64,000 bases of DNA, from assembly GCF_026625725.1 (NCBI RefSeq), contig NZ_CP113060.1:2362001-2426000 (forward strand), read 5' to 3'. Under the pieces are notes generated by a model. It was not told the DNA's origin and did not search any database. It worked only from the letters and a program-made list of their open reading frames with translations. Positions 40,334 through 50,871 of this stretch are shown piece after piece (positions within the stretch are counted from its first letter, which is position 1; each line of letters opens with the position of its first letter). The DNA is from Pseudomonas sp. SL4(2022) (GTDB lineage: Bacteria; Pseudomonadota; Gammaproteobacteria; Pseudomonadales; Pseudomonadaceae). Position numbers and translations under genes: made by a program.

Positions 40334-41227
40334 ATGCGCGCCTTAGCTGAATTCATTATGCGCGGCCGTATGCAGGCCACTCTTGTAGTGGTGGTTTCTG
40401 CGGCGTTGCCGCTGCTGTTCTGGTTGAGTGCTGCCGCTGGAAGCCTGGTGCTTCTGCGGCGCGGTTGGAGTGATGCCGCTGGCATCCTCGCCTGGGCCCT
40501 GCTGCCTGCCATTGGCTGGTGGTATTTCGGTGAGCCGCGCACCCTGTTGGTGTTGCTCGGTGCGCTGGGATTGGCGTTGTTGTTACGCGCCAACCTGTCC
40601 TGGAATCGTGTACTGCTGTGCAGTGTGGCATTGGGCCTGGTGTATGGGCTGGTCCTGGATGCGGTGTTCCGCGAACCCATTGATGCAATGGCGCTTGAGC
40701 TGCAAAAGCTGATGCCGCAAATGCTCGATGGGGTTCACCAACAGATGTCGGTGGATGAGCGAGCGCGCCTGGATAGCCTGATTGCACCGGTACTGACCGG
40801 ATTGATCGCGGCGTTGTTGCAGACAGTCAGCCTGTTGAGCCTGATCCTTGGGCGCTTCTGGCAGGCGCAGTTGTATAACCCGGGTGGTTTTGGCCGCGAG
40901 TTTCGCGCGCTGCGCCTCCCGCCTCCGCTGGCGATGCTGTTGCTGGTCGGTATGCTGTTGGGGCCCAATCTGGGGCCGCAGATGGCCATGCTGACACCGC
41001 TGTGCAGTGTACCGCTGGCGTTTGCAGGCATCGCCCTGTTGCATGGGCTGGTGGCGCAAGGGCGGTTGGCGAAGTTCTGGCTGGTGGGGTTGTACATCAC
41101 GCTGTTGCTGTTTATGCAGCTGACTTATCCGTTACTGGTGGTTTTGGCCATTGTCGACAGTCTGTTTGATTTTCGTGGTCGCTTTGAGCGCAAGCATGGC
41201 TCGGGCCCCGCGAACGGTGAAGGTTAA
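40334..41227 (+). CDS. DUF2232 family membrane protein
   Basis: A 297-residue integral membrane protein with about eight hydrophobic helices and a polar loop near the middle (QKLMPQMLDGVHQQMSVDE). It matches the YybS/DUF2232-type proteins that sit between rpsR and rplI in Pseudomonas. Its biochemical function is unknown. It lies 36 bases after rpsR and 21 bases before rplI, so it is expressed with the ribosomal-protein operon. ATG 40334 follows a TAAGGG site. Confidence 0.85.
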   Translation: MRALAEFIMRGRMQATLVVVVSAALPLLFWLSAAAGSLVLLRRGWSDAAGILAWALLPAIGWWYFGEPRTLLVLLGALGLALLLRANLSWNRVLLCSVALGLVYGLVLDAVFREPIDAMALELQKLMPQMLDGVHQQMSVDERARLDSLIAPVLTGLIAALLQTVSLLSLILGRFWQAQLYNPGGFGREFRALRLPPPLAMLLLVGMLLGPNLGPQMAMLTPLCSVPLAFAGIALLHGLVAQGRLAKFWLVGLYITLLLFMQLTYPLLVVLAIVDSLFDFRGRFERKHGSGPANGEG

Positions 41228-41248
41228 AAGTTAAGAGGTTATTACCAA

Positions 41249-41695
41249 ATGGAACTGATCCTGCTGGAAAAAATCGCCAACCTGGGCAACCTGGGCGATA
41301 AAGTGAATGTTAAGGCCGGTTACGGTCGTAACTTCCTGCTGCCGCAAGGCAAAGCCACTGCCGCTACTCCTGCAAACGTTGCTGCGTTTGAAGCGCGTCG
41401 CGCCGAGCTGGAAAAACTGGCTGCCGAGAAGAAAGCGTATGCTGAATCCCGCGCTGCTCAGTTGGCTGAACTGGAAGTCACCATCACCGCTACCGCGGGC
41501 GATGAAGGCAAACTGTTCGGCTCCATCGGCACTCACGACATCGCTGAAGCCCTGACCGCCTCTGGCGTTGAAGTGGCCAAAGCTGAAGTGCGTCTGCCGA
41601 ACGGCACCATTCGTCAACTCGGCGAATACGACGTAGCCGTGCACCTGCACAGCGACGTTGAAGCAACCGTCAAGGTTGTCGTCGTAGCAGCCTAA
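41249..41695 (+). CDS. rplI: 50S ribosomal protein L9
   Basis: The 148-residue protein has the compact N-terminal domain ([19 protein letters not shown] and [15 protein letters not shown]), which binds 23S rRNA near the L1 stalk. A long helix and the C-terminal domain follow. Length and motifs are normal. A terminator follows, separating it from dnaB. Confidence 0.99.
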   Translation: MELILLEKIANLGNLGDKVNVKAGYGRNFLLPQGKATAATPANVAAFEARRAELEKLAAEKKAYAESRAAQLAELEVTITATAGDEGKLFGSIGTHDIAEALTASGVEVAKAEVRLPNGTIRQLGEYDVAVHLHSDVEATVKVVVVAA

Positions 41696-41746
41696 TCAGC
41701 TCGCGACTAAGTGGGCTTGCACTCAGGTGCCGGGCCGCTAACAATC

Positions 41747-41786
41747 AGGCACGACATTACGCAAGTGATGTCGTGCCTTTTGTTTT
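41747..41786 (+). terminator. Intrinsic terminator after rplI
   Basis: AGGCACGACAT and ATGTCGTGCCT are perfect 11-base arms around a 10-base loop, followed by a T-rich tract (TTTGTTTT). It lies about 50 bases after rplI and 29 bases before dnaB. Confidence 0.88.
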
Positions 41787-41814
41787 GTGAACACAGAATT
41801 TTGCCCAGAGCCCT

Positions 41815-43209
41815 ATGAACGACATCAGCCTGCCCGAACAGTACGACCTGCAAACCTCTGCCCTGAAGGTGCCACCGCACTCGATCGAGGCCGAGCAAGC
41901 CGTACTCGGTGGCCTGATGCTCGACAACAACGCCTGGGAGCGCGTGCTGGATCAGGTCTCCGATGGTGACTTCTATCGGCACGACCATCGCCTGATTTTT
42001 CGCGCGGTGCACAAGCTTGCCGAGCGCAACCACCCCTTTGACGTGGTGACCCTGTCCGAGCAGCTGGACAAGGAAGGGCAGCTGTCCCAGGTGGGCGGTC
42101 TGGCCTACTTGGGGGAATTGGCCAAGAACACCCCGTCGGTGGCCAACATCAAGGCCTACGCGCAGATCATTCGTGAGCGCGCCACCTTGCGCAAACTGAT
42201 CGGCATCAGCAATGAGATCGCCGACAGCGCCTACGCCCCGGAAGGTCGTACTGGTGAAGAAATCCTCGATGAAGCCGAGCGGCTGATTTTCCAGATCGCC
42301 GAAGCGCGGCCGAAGACCGGCGGCCCGGTCGGCATTAACGACATTCTGGTCAAGGCTATCGACCGCATTGATGAACTGTTCAATAACGGTGATGCGATCA
42401 CTGGCTTGTCCACCGGCTTTTCCGACTTGGATGATTTAACCAGCGGCCTGCAGCCGGCTGACTTGATTATCGTGGCGGGTCGTCCATCCATGGGTAAGAC
42501 CACCTTCGCGATGAACCTGGTGGAAAACGCGTTGATGCGCAGCGATAAATCGATCCTGGTGTACTCCCTGGAGATGCCGTCGGAATCCATCGTGATTCGT
42601 ATGCTGGCCTCGCTGGGGCGCATCGATCAGACCAAGGTGCGCGCCGGTCGTCTGGATGACGATGACTGGCCGCGGCTCACTTCAGCCGTCAATCTGCTGA
42701 ACGACCGCAAACTGTTTATCGACGATACTGCCGGCATCTCGCCGTCGGAAATGCGTGCGCGCTCTCGACGCCTCGCTCGCGAACACGGCGAGATCGGCCT
42801 GATCATGGTCGACTACCTGCAACTGATGCAGATTCCCGGCTCCAGCGGTGACAGTCGCGTCAACGAGATCTCCGAAATTTCGCGCTCGCTTAAGGCCCTG
42901 GCCAAGGAGTTCAACTGCCCGGTGATTGCCCTGTCGCAGCTCAACCGGGGCCTGGAACAGCGCCCGAACAAGCGCCCGATCAACTCCGACCTGCGTGAGT
43001 CCGGGGCAATCGAGCAGGACGCCGACATCATCCTGTTCGTCTACCGTGACGAGGTGTATCACCCCGAGACCGAGTACAAGGGCGTCGCCGAAATCATCAT
43101 CGGCAAGCAGCGGAACGGTCCGCTGGGTACGGCGCGGCTGGCCTTCCTCGGCAAGTATTCACGCTTTGAAAACCTGGCGCCGGGCAGCTATCAATTCGAC
43201 GACGAGTAG
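41815..43209 (+). CDS. dnaB: Replicative DNA helicase
   Basis: DnaB is the hexameric 5'-3' helicase at the replication fork. The 464-residue protein has the N-terminal primase-binding domain (PPHSIEAEQAVLGGLM), a linker helix, and the RecA-like domain. The P-loop is GRPSMGKTT (about 222-230) and the Walker B region is LIMVDYLQLM. A late segment reads LSQLNRGLEQR. There is no intein. ATG 41815 is the first plausible start. Confidence 0.99.
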   Translation: MNDISLPEQYDLQTSALKVPPHSIEAEQAVLGGLMLDNNAWERVLDQVSDGDFYRHDHRLIFRAVHKLAERNHPFDVVTLSEQLDKEGQLSQVGGLAYLGELAKNTPSVANIKAYAQIIRERATLRKLIGISNEIADSAYAPEGRTGEEILDEAERLIFQIAEARPKTGGPVGINDILVKAIDRIDELFNNGDAITGLSTGFSDLDDLTSGLQPADLIIVAGRPSMGKTTFAMNLVENALMRSDKSILVYSLEMPSESIVIRMLASLGRIDQTKVRAGRLDDDDWPRLTSAVNLLNDRKLFIDDTAGISPSEMRARSRRLAREHGEIGLIMVDYLQLMQIPGSSGDSRVNEISEISRSLKALAKEFNCPVIALSQLNRGLEQRPNKRPINSDLRESGAIEQDADIILFVYRDEVYHPETEYKGVAEIIIGKQRNGPLGTARLAFLGKYSRFENLAPGSYQFDDE

Positions 43210-43253
43210 CTGGCTTGCGGGCAACACGCTTTGTTGCCGCGCCAGATCAATAA

Positions 43254-43289
43254 AAACGGGCGGCCAGTGGTTAAACTGGCCGCCCGTTT
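43254..43289 (+). terminator. Intrinsic terminator between dnaB and alr
   Basis: AAACGGGCGGCCAGT and ACTGGCCGCCCGTTT are perfect 15-base arms with a six-base loop. The 3' arm ends in TTTGG rather than a long T-tract. It lies 44 bases after dnaB and 20 before alr. Confidence 0.82.
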
Positions 43290-43309
43290 GGCTTTAAGGA
43301 CCTTGCCCC

Positions 43310-44389
43310 ATGCGCCCGCTTGTCGCCACTGTTGATTTATCCGCGATAGCCTATAACTACGCGGTGGCCAAACGCTGTGCGCCGGGACGGCAGGCATTTG
43401 CGGTGGTCAAGGCGAATGCCTATGGGCATGGCGTGCGCGAGGTGGTGACGGCTTTGCACGAGGTTACCGACGGTTTTGCCGTGGCCAGCCTGGAGGAGGC
43501 CGCCGAGGTGCGTGCGTTGCATGGTGAAGCGCGGATTCTGTTGCTCGAAGGCTGCTTTGAGGCGGACGAGTACGCGTTCGCTGCGCAGTTGGGCCTGGAT
43601 GTGGTGCTGCACGGTGAACGGCAGGCGCAGCAACTGCTCGCGGCCAATCTGGCGCGGCCGCTGAACCTGTGGCTGAAGCTGGACAGCGGCATGCATCGCC
43701 TGGGCTTCAGCGCCGCTGCCGTGCGTGACTGGTATGGGCGTTTGCAGGGTGCTGCGCAGGTGGCCGAGTTGAATCTGCTCAGCCACTTTGCCTGTGCTGA
43801 TGAGCGCGGCAGCGAGACCACCGAATTGCAGCTGGAGCAGTTTCTCGATCTGCTGGATCTGGATTTCTCCCAGCGCTCATTGGCCAATTCGGCGGCGATC
43901 CTGACCCTCCCGGCTGCGCATATGGATTGGCTGCGCCCCGGCATCATGTTGTATGGCGCGACGCCTTTTGCTGACCTGAGTGCGGCGGAACTAGGTCTAC
44001 GTCCGGCGATGAGCCTGACTGCGCGGCTGATTGCCTGTCGTGAGATTGCCGCCGGTGAAGCGGTGGGCTACGGCGACACCTGGCGCACCGAGCGGGCATC
44101 ACGTATCGGTACCGTAAGCTGCGGTTATGCCGACGGCTATCCGCGTCACGCCCCGGCCGGGACGCCTGTGGTAATTCTGGGGCAGCGGGTGCCGGTGGTG
44201 GGGCGAGTGTCAATGGACATGCTGACAGTCGACCTCACCGACTTGCCGCAAGCGGCTGAAGGCGACGCCGTGGAACTGTGGGGGGCGCAATTACCGGTGG
44301 ATGAGGTGGCGCAGGCTGCGGGCACTATCGGTTACGAACTGCTCAGCAAGGTCACTGCAAGGGTGCCGCGTCGTTACCGGCACGGCTGA
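43310..44389 (+). CDS. alr: Alanine racemase
   Basis: Alr interconverts L- and D-alanine with pyridoxal phosphate and supplies D-Ala for peptidoglycan. The 359-residue protein has the PLP lysine in AVVKANAYGHG (Lys34) and the second catalytic Tyr in CGYADGYPRHA (about 264-274). The position after dnaB marks it as the biosynthetic Alr rather than the catabolic DadX. Its stop is one base from the end of the convergent diguanylate cyclase gene, with no hairpin between. Confidence 0.97.
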   Translation: MRPLVATVDLSAIAYNYAVAKRCAPGRQAFAVVKANAYGHGVREVVTALHEVTDGFAVASLEEAAEVRALHGEARILLLEGCFEADEYAFAAQLGLDVVLHGERQAQQLLAANLARPLNLWLKLDSGMHRLGFSAAAVRDWYGRLQGAAQVAELNLLSHFACADERGSETTELQLEQFLDLLDLDFSQRSLANSAAILTLPAAHMDWLRPGIMLYGATPFADLSAAELGLRPAMSLTARLIACREIAAGEAVGYGDTWRTERASRIGTVSCGYADGYPRHAPAGTPVVILGQRVPVVGRVSMDMLTVDLTDLPQAAEGDAVELWGAQLPVDEVAQAAGTIGYELLSKVTARVPRRYRHG

Positions 44390-44390
44390 G

Positions 44391-46283
44391 TCAGAGTAAG
44401 CCGCTGGGTACGCTGAGTACGTCCAGATGCAGGCGCGTGCTGTCACTCAGTTCGCCATCCTCACCGCACACCGCCGAGCCTGAACGGCCGCGAGCCTTGA
44501 CCCGATAGAGCATTTCATCTGCTGCCTTGTAAAGCGCGGTAAAGGTGTTCGCGTGTTGCGGGTAGAGCGCCACGCCAATGCTGATGGTCACGGTCAGGCG
44601 TTCGGCGCCGTAGTGCACGGGTTTGGCCAGCTCCGCCAGGAGCCGCTTGGCAATGTCCCGCGTGTGCTCTTCTGCGTCCGCTCCGCATACCAGTACGGCA
44701 AATTCATCGCCCCCCAGGCGTGCCACGGTATCGCCGGCGCGCACGTGCTCGCGCAAGCGCTGGGCAATACTCTGTAGCATCAGGTCGCCGGCATCGTGAC
44801 CATGTTTGTCATTGATCGGTTTGAAATGGTCGAGGTCGATCAGGAGGAGGGCAATTGCTTCACTGTGTCGGCGCGCATTGGCCAGCGCAGTTTCACAGCG
44901 CTCGACCAAGTAGCGGCGGTTCGGCAGATCGGTCAGTGGGTCGTGGAACGCGGCATGCTGCAATTCACGCTCGCGTTGCCGCAGTCGTTCATTGGTCGCC
45001 GCCAACTCGGCAGTACGCAGGTCGACCGAGTGCTGCAATTCAGCGGCATTGGCCTGGGCCTGGGCCAGACGTGCCGTTTTTTCGCGGTCGGCCTGGAGCA
45101 CGGCATCGGCTTTTTCCTGCTTGAGAATCTGGATGCGGTAGGCCAGGGCGAAGGAGAACAGGATCGCTTCGGCCGCAACCGCAAGCGGGAACAGGTAAGC
45201 GGTTGACTCGCCTGGCTGAACCACGCCGGCGGCGCGCAGCACCAGAATCACAAAGCTCAGCAGTACGCTGCCATAGCCCAGCAGGTAGAACAGTGCCGGG
45301 GTAAAGCCCTGTCTCCAACGGATGACGGCACTGAGCAGCAGGGTGGGTACGGTAATAATCGGGATTAGCCCGATCAGCATGCCCGTTTCACTGCGATAAC
45401 CTGCCAGATTGACCGCCAGGGCCAGCAGATAGATCGCGATACAGCCGTTGAGGATGGTGTGGGCAATGCGCAGGGTGGTGCGTGTGGACAGCAGCGCCTG
45501 GGCAAAACGAAGGATGCCGAGGCTGACCAGAATGGGCAAGGTGATGCGATCCAGCCAGGCGGGCACCGGACCATTGGGCCAGAGGTACTGGAAGCCATGG
45601 CCGCTCATACTGGCGATAAACACCAGCGAAGCGGCCATGGTCAGCACGTACCAGAGGTACGCCGGGTCGCGCAGGGCCAGCAGGATAAACAGGTTGTACA
45701 GTAGCAGGGCGAGGATCACCCCGTAGATCAGGCCGAGTAGCAGGTGCTCGCGCTTGGCCAGCTGTTCGAGGTCATGCAGCTGCCAGACGCGCAGTGGGAA
45801 GGAGTTGCCGGCCGGATCATAAGTGCGCAGGTAAATGGTTTGCGGCTGTTCACTCAGCGGCGGCAGGCTGAATACCGCGCGGCGGTAATCGTGGTCGCGG
45901 CCTTCGGCAAAGCCGGTGCGCTCACCGGCCTGGCGCAGCTGCCATTGGCCCGCAGCGTTGGGCAGGAAGATCTGCAGGTCGAGCAGGGTGACCGCGCCGA
46001 CTTCCAGCCACCACTGTTGGGGTGCGTCACTGGCGCGTTGCAGGCTGAGTTTTATCCACCAGGGGTTGCTGCTCTGACCAACGCTGGTACGCCCTGCGGC
46101 CGGCTGAAAACGGCTTTGCACGGCAGGGTCGGCCATGTCGGCAATGCTCAGCTGGCCGCCAACATCTTCCAGCAGTTCGATCCGATCATTGAGCACGCTG
46201 CCGCTGCTGGGGGCGCTCAAGGTGATCGGGGTGGCGTTGAGCGCGCTGCTGAAGAGAAAAAGAAGAAGGAGTAGGCGCTGCAC
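44391..46283 (-). CDS. 7TM-DISM diguanylate cyclase, NicD-like, copy 1
   Basis: A 630-residue membrane protein: signal peptide (about 1-20), an extracellular 7TMR-DISM sensor domain (about 35-170), seven membrane helices (about 185-380), a coiled coil, and a GGDEF domain. The active site reads ARLGGDEF and an inhibitory RxxD site (RAGD) lies five residues before it, so it should make c-di-GMP with product inhibition. I chose GTG 46283, preceded by AGGAAG, over a frame extension. In P. aeruginosa the gene beside alr is NicD, which is involved in nutrient-triggered biofilm dispersion; that role here is by analogy. Confidence 0.9.
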   Translation of the reverse strand: MQRLLLLLFLFSSALNATPITLSAPSSGSVLNDRIELLEDVGGQLSIADMADPAVQSRFQPAAGRTSVGQSSNPWWIKLSLQRASDAPQQWWLEVGAVTLLDLQIFLPNAAGQWQLRQAGERTGFAEGRDHDYRRAVFSLPPLSEQPQTIYLRTYDPAGNSFPLRVWQLHDLEQLAKREHLLLGLIYGVILALLLYNLFILLALRDPAYLWYVLTMAASLVFIASMSGHGFQYLWPNGPVPAWLDRITLPILVSLGILRFAQALLSTRTTLRIAHTILNGCIAIYLLALAVNLAGYRSETGMLIGLIPIITVPTLLLSAVIRWRQGFTPALFYLLGYGSVLLSFVILVLRAAGVVQPGESTAYLFPLAVAAEAILFSFALAYRIQILKQEKADAVLQADREKTARLAQAQANAAELQHSVDLRTAELAATNERLRQRERELQHAAFHDPLTDLPNRRYLVERCETALANARRHSEAIALLLIDLDHFKPINDKHGHDAGDLMLQSIAQRLREHVRAGDTVARLGGDEFAVLVCGADAEEHTRDIAKRLLAELAKPVHYGAERLTVTISIGVALYPQHANTFTALYKAADEMLYRVKARGRSGSAVCGEDGELSDSTRLHLDVLSVPSGLL

Positions 46284-46393
46284 GGCGAACTTCCTGTGTC
46301 GGGTGACGTTTGCCGCGAGTATAGGCGCTCGTGCACGGACGATCACAGAAGATGGCGACTAGTCGTTGGTTGGGTGATGGCTGGCGACCTGTT

Positions 46394-48304
46394 TCAGATC
46401 AGGCCGCTGGGAACATTCAGCACATCCAGTTGCAGGCGCGTTTCGCTGCTCAGTTCGCCACCTTCGCCACAGACCGCCCAGCCAGAGCGGCCGCGGCTCT
46501 TGACCTTGTAGAGCATCTCGTCGGCGGCTTTGTACAGGGTGGTGAAATTGCTGGCATGTCGGGGGTACAGCGCCACGCCAATGCTGATGGTGACAGTCAG
46601 GCGTTCGGCTCCGTAGATCACTGGTTTAGCCAGTTCGGCAAGCAGGCGGCGGGCAATTTCGCGGGCATGCTGTTCGGCATCGTCTCCGCCGATCAGTACC
46701 GCAAACTCATCGCCCCCCAGGCGCGCCACCGCGTCACCGGCGCGCACATGTTCGCGCAGGCGCTGAGCGATGCTTTGCAGCATCAGGTCGCCGGCGTCGT
46801 GGCCATATCTGTCGTTGATCGGTTTGAAGTGGTCGAGGTCGATCAGCAGTAAGGCGGTGGCTTCGCTATGCCGGCGGGCTTTGGCCAGTGCGGTCTCGCA
46901 GCGCTCGACCAGAAACCGGCGATTTGGCAATTCGGTCAGCGGGTCATGGAAGGCCGCATGTTGCAGTTCGCGTTCGCGCTGCAGCAAGCGCTCATTGGTG
47001 GCCGCGAGTTCAGCTGTGCGCTGCTCTACCGAGTGCTTCAGTTCGGCAGCGTTGGCTTGCGCCTGAGCCAGGCGCGCGGTTTTTTCGCGGTCGGCCTGTT
47101 GCAAGGCTTCGGCTTTTTCCTGTTTGAGCGTCTGAATGCGGTAAGCCAGCGCAAACGAAAACAGAATGGACTCGGCGGCCACCGACAGCGGGAATACGTA
47201 AGCATTCCAGGCGGCCGGTTGTACCAGCCCGGTGGCGCGCATCAGCGCCAGGCTGATGCTGCCCAGAATCAGGCCGTAGCCGCACAGGTAAAGAAAGGCC
47301 GGGAAATAACCCTGGCGCCAGCGGATCAACGCCGAACCGAGGGCTGCCGGAATGCTGGTAAGTGACAGCAGGGCAATGATCCAGGCCGCTGTGTGACGCT
47401 GGCCAAGGCCTTCGAGCAGCACGGCGATGACATAGCAGACACAGGCGAAACTCAGCAGGTGATGGGCCCAGCGCACGTGAAGGCGGGTTTGCATCAGGCA
47501 TTGGGTAAAGCGACACGCGCACAGCCCCCACAGCGAGGGCAGCGTCACGCGATCCAGCCAGAACGGCACCGGATGATTCGGCCATAGGTACTGGAAGCCA
47601 TGACCGCTCATGCTGAGGATCATCACCAACGCCGCCGCCGTGGTCAGTACGTACCAGAAATAGGCCGAGTCGCGCAGGCTCAGGAAGATGAACAGGTTGT
47701 ACAACAGCAGCGCGGTGATGATGCCGTAGACCACGCCGAGGGCGAGGTTCTCTTCGCTGGCTTGCTGGATCATGTCGTCCAGTTGCCAGACTTTCATGGG
47801 GAAGGAGTTGCCGGCCGGGTCGTAGGTGCGCAGATAAAAGGTCAGTGGCTGCGGCTCCAGTGGCGGCAGTTTAAAGACCATGTAGCGCGAGGGGCGGTCG
47901 CGACCTTCGCGGTGGCTGACCTGTTCGCCCGACTGGCGTGCGTGCCAACCACCGTTTTCATCCGGCAGGTACACACGCAGGTCCAGTTGGGTGACAGAGC
48001 TGACCTCCAGCCACCAGTCGCGCGGGGCATCGGCCGTGCGTTGCAGGGTGACTTTAATCCACCAGGGATTTTTACTCTGGCCGACACTGGCCCGGCCGTT
48101 GCCGGGCTGAAAGCGGCTCTGCACCGCGGGGTCGGCCATGTCGGCAATGGTCAATTGCGCGCTGCTGTCTTCGAGTAATTCGATCGCCGGATTCAGCGCC
48201 AGACCGCTGCTGTCGGCGGTCAATTGCACGGCAGACAGCGCCAGACTGCTGGTCAGCAGCAGGCTTAGCAGCAACAGCAATGAGAGGGCTAAGCGCGGAA
48301 CCAC
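46394..48304 (-). CDS. 7TM-DISM diguanylate cyclase, NicD-like, copy 2
   Basis: A 636-residue paralogue of the preceding protein with the same plan: signal peptide, DISM sensor domain, seven membrane helices, coiled coil, and a GGDEF domain with an RAGD I-site five residues before GGDEF. The cytoplasmic halves are nearly identical between the copies, while the sensor domains have diverged more. This suggests different ligands with the same output. The start is GTG 48304 behind a GGGAG site. A 110-base gap separates it from copy 1 on the same strand. Confidence 0.9.
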   Translation of the reverse strand: MVPRLALSLLLLLSLLLTSSLALSAVQLTADSSGLALNPAIELLEDSSAQLTIADMADPAVQSRFQPGNGRASVGQSKNPWWIKVTLQRTADAPRDWWLEVSSVTQLDLRVYLPDENGGWHARQSGEQVSHREGRDRPSRYMVFKLPPLEPQPLTFYLRTYDPAGNSFPMKVWQLDDMIQQASEENLALGVVYGIITALLLYNLFIFLSLRDSAYFWYVLTTAAALVMILSMSGHGFQYLWPNHPVPFWLDRVTLPSLWGLCACRFTQCLMQTRLHVRWAHHLLSFACVCYVIAVLLEGLGQRHTAAWIIALLSLTSIPAALGSALIRWRQGYFPAFLYLCGYGLILGSISLALMRATGLVQPAAWNAYVFPLSVAAESILFSFALAYRIQTLKQEKAEALQQADREKTARLAQAQANAAELKHSVEQRTAELAATNERLLQRERELQHAAFHDPLTELPNRRFLVERCETALAKARRHSEATALLLIDLDHFKPINDRYGHDAGDLMLQSIAQRLREHVRAGDAVARLGGDEFAVLIGGDDAEQHAREIARRLLAELAKPVIYGAERLTVTISIGVALYPRHASNFTTLYKAADEMLYKVKSRGRSGWAVCGEGGELSSETRLQLDVLNVPSGLI

Positions 48305-48488
48305 AGGAACTCCCTTTCTCGGCTCTTGGGTGCCGATGTTGTGGCCCGAGTATAGCCGTAAGCCACTACTGTATTGCTAGCGCTGGATGTGCAATTTATC
48401 CGACTGTTGAAGTCGGGTTTGGTTAAATTTTGTGCTATATTCCGCGCCCGCGATTTTCCATCCCTGTTCGCCAACGCCGGTCACTTCC

Positions 48489-50807
48489 ATGTCCATGCAA
48501 ACCGCCAAGCCGTTATTCGATTATCCAAAGTACTGGGCCGAGTGTTTCGGGCCTGCGCCCTTCCTGCCGATGAGCCGGGAAGAGATGGATCAGCTTGGCT
48601 GGGACAGCTGCGACATCATCATTGTGACCGGTGATGCCTACGTGGATCACCCTTCGTTCGGCATGGCGATCATCGGCCGTCTGCTTGAAGCGCAAGGGTT
48701 CCGGGTGGGCATCATTGCCCAGCCCAACTGGCAGTCGAAAGACGACTTCATGAAACTCGGCGAGCCGAACCTGTTCTTTGGCGTCGCGGCCGGCAACATG
48801 GACTCGATGATCAACCGCTACACCGCCGACAAGAAAATCCGCTCCGACGACGCCTACACACCCGGTGGCCTGGCCGGTAAGCGCCCGGATCGCGCCAGTC
48901 TGGTGTACAGCCAGCGCTGCAAGGAAGCCTACAAGCATGTGCCGATCGTGCTCGGCGGCATCGAAGCCTCGCTGCGCCGTATCGCCCATTACGATTATTG
49001 GCAAGACAAAGTACGTAACTCGATCCTGATCGACGCCAGCGCCGATATCCTGCTGTACGGCAACGCCGAACGCGCCATCGTTGAGGTGGCGCAGCGCCTG
49101 TCCTACGGGCAGAAGATCGAAGACATCACCGACGTGCGCGGTACCGCCTTTATTCGCCGTGACACGCCGCAGGGGTGGTACGAAGTGGATTCCACGCGTA
49201 TCGACCGGCCGGGCAAGGTCGACAAGATCATCAACCCGTACGTGAACACCCAGGACACCGAAGCCTGCGCCATTGAGCAGAGCAAAGCGCCGCTGGAAGA
49301 CCCGAACGAGCCGAAGGTCGTGCAGATTCTCGCCAGCCCGCGCATGACCCGCGACAAGACGGTGATCCGCCTGCCGTCGATGGAGAAAGTACGTAACGAC
49401 CCGGTGCTGTACGCCCACGCCAACCGCGTGCTGCACCTGGAAACCAACCCAGGTAACGCCCGCGCGCTGGTGCAGAAGCACGGCGAGGTGGACGTGTGGT
49501 TCAACCCGCCACCCATCCCGATGACCACCGAAGAAATGGACTATGTGTTCGGCATGCCCTATGCGCGCGTGCCGCATCCGGCCTATGGCAAGGAGAAGAT
49601 CCCGGCCTACGACATGATCCGTTTCTCGGTGAACATCATGCGCGGCTGCTTTGGCGGCTGTACCTTCTGCTCGATCACCGAGCACGAAGGGCGGATCATC
49701 CAGAACCGTTCGGAAGAGTCGATCATCCGCGAGATCGAAGAGATCCGCGACAAGGTGCCGGGCTTCACCGGAGTGATCTCCGACCTCGGCGGGCCGACTG
49801 CGAACATGTACCGCATTGCCTGCAAAAGCCCGGAAATCGAGTCCGCGTGCCGCAAGCCGTCGTGCGTGTTCCCAGGTATCTGCCCGAACCTGAACACCGA
49901 CCATTCGGCCCTGATTCAGCTCTATCGCAGCGCCCGCGCGCTACCGGGGGTGAAGAAGATTCTGATTGCTTCAGGCCTGCGCTACGACCTCGCCGTTGAG
50001 TCGCCGGAGTATGTGAAGGAGCTGGTCACCCACCACGTCGGTGGCTACCTGAAGATTGCCCCGGAGCACACCGAGGAAGGCCCGCTCAACCAGATGATGA
50101 AGCCGGGCATTGGCAGCTACGACAAGTTCAAGCGCATGTTCGAGAAGTACTCGAAAGAGGCGGGCAAAGAGCAGTACCTGATCCCGTACTTTATCGCCGC
50201 GCACCCCGGCACCACCGACGAGGATATGATGAACCTCGCGCTGTGGCTCAAGGGCAACGGCTTCCGTGCCGACCAGGTGCAGGCTTTCTATCCGTCGCCG
50301 ATGGCCACCGCCACAGCCATGTACCACTCGGGCAAGAACCCGCTGCGCAAGGTCAGTTACAAAAGCGACGGCGTGACCATCGTCAAGAGCGAAGCACAGC
50401 GCCGTCTGCACAAGGCGTTCCTGCGTTACCACGACCCGAAAGGCTGGCCGATGCTGCGCGAAGCGCTGCTGCGCATGGGACGTAGCGACCTGATCGGCAA
50501 TGGCAAGCATCAGCTGATTCCGGCCGTGCAGCCCAAGGTGGATGAGTACCACAGCGCGCGCCGGAAGAACTCCACGCCCGCTGGCAGCAAGAAAGTCGCC
50601 GGGGCGAGCAAGGCCAAACCGATGTTGACCCAGCACACCGGTTTGCCACCGCGTGATACCGGCGCAGCGGGTGGCAACCCGTGGGACAAGCGTGAACAGG
50701 CCAAGGCGGCGGCGCAGGCGCGTAACCAGCAGGCGGCCAAAGAGCGTGCCGATGCCGCCAAAGGCAAAGGTAAAAAGCCGGTGAAGAAACCGCCTGTGCC
50801 GCGCTGA
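48489..50807 (+). CDS. YgiQ family radical SAM protein
   Basis: A radical SAM protein of about 772 residues. An N-terminal YgiQ domain (about 1-380) precedes the radical SAM core, whose cluster motif is [14 protein letters not shown]3362-type region and a Lys/Ala-rich disordered tail follow. The reaction of YgiQ is unknown. The frame is open to 48432; I chose ATG 48489 because [14 protein letters not shown] (from 48495) matches the family start, so 48495 is an alternative. A TATATT -10-like element lies at 48436-48441. Identity of the family is firm. Confidence 0.92.
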   Translation: MSMQTAKPLFDYPKYWAECFGPAPFLPMSREEMDQLGWDSCDIIIVTGDAYVDHPSFGMAIIGRLLEAQGFRVGIIAQPNWQSKDDFMKLGEPNLFFGVAAGNMDSMINRYTADKKIRSDDAYTPGGLAGKRPDRASLVYSQRCKEAYKHVPIVLGGIEASLRRIAHYDYWQDKVRNSILIDASADILLYGNAERAIVEVAQRLSYGQKIEDITDVRGTAFIRRDTPQGWYEVDSTRIDRPGKVDKIINPYVNTQDTEACAIEQSKAPLEDPNEPKVVQILASPRMTRDKTVIRLPSMEKVRNDPVLYAHANRVLHLETNPGNARALVQKHGEVDVWFNPPPIPMTTEEMDYVFGMPYARVPHPAYGKEKIPAYDMIRFSVNIMRGCFGGCTFCSITEHEGRIIQNRSEESIIREIEEIRDKVPGFTGVISDLGGPTANMYRIACKSPEIESACRKPSCVFPGICPNLNTDHSALIQLYRSARALPGVKKILIASGLRYDLAVESPEYVKELVTHHVGGYLKIAPEHTEEGPLNQMMKPGIGSYDKFKRMFEKYSKEAGKEQYLIPYFIAAHPGTTDEDMMNLALWLKGNGFRADQVQAFYPSPMATATAMYHSGKNPLRKVSYKSDGVTIVKSEAQRRLHKAFLRYHDPKGWPMLREALLRMGRSDLIGNGKHQLIPAVQPKVDEYHSARRKNSTPAGSKKVAGASKAKPMLTQHTGLPPRDTGAAGGNPWDKREQAKAAAQARNQQAAKERADAAKGKGKKPVKKPPVPR

Positions 50808-50819
50808 TTGTGCAGCCAC

Positions 50820-50850
50820 AAAAAACGCCAGCTTCGTGCTGGCGTTTTTT
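50820..50850 (+). terminator. Intrinsic terminator after ygiQ
   Basis: AACGCCAGC and GCTGGCGTT form a hairpin with A6 before and T6 after, 12 bases past the stop. The symmetric flanks also suit termination from the right. Confidence 0.92.
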
Positions 50851-50871
50851 ATTCCGGCGTTTGCGGGTTTG

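Noticed and set aside
44391..48304. Possible mobile element because of long direct repeats
   Set aside because: The repeats are the homologous halves of two intact diguanylate cyclase genes; no transposase or terminal repeats were seen.
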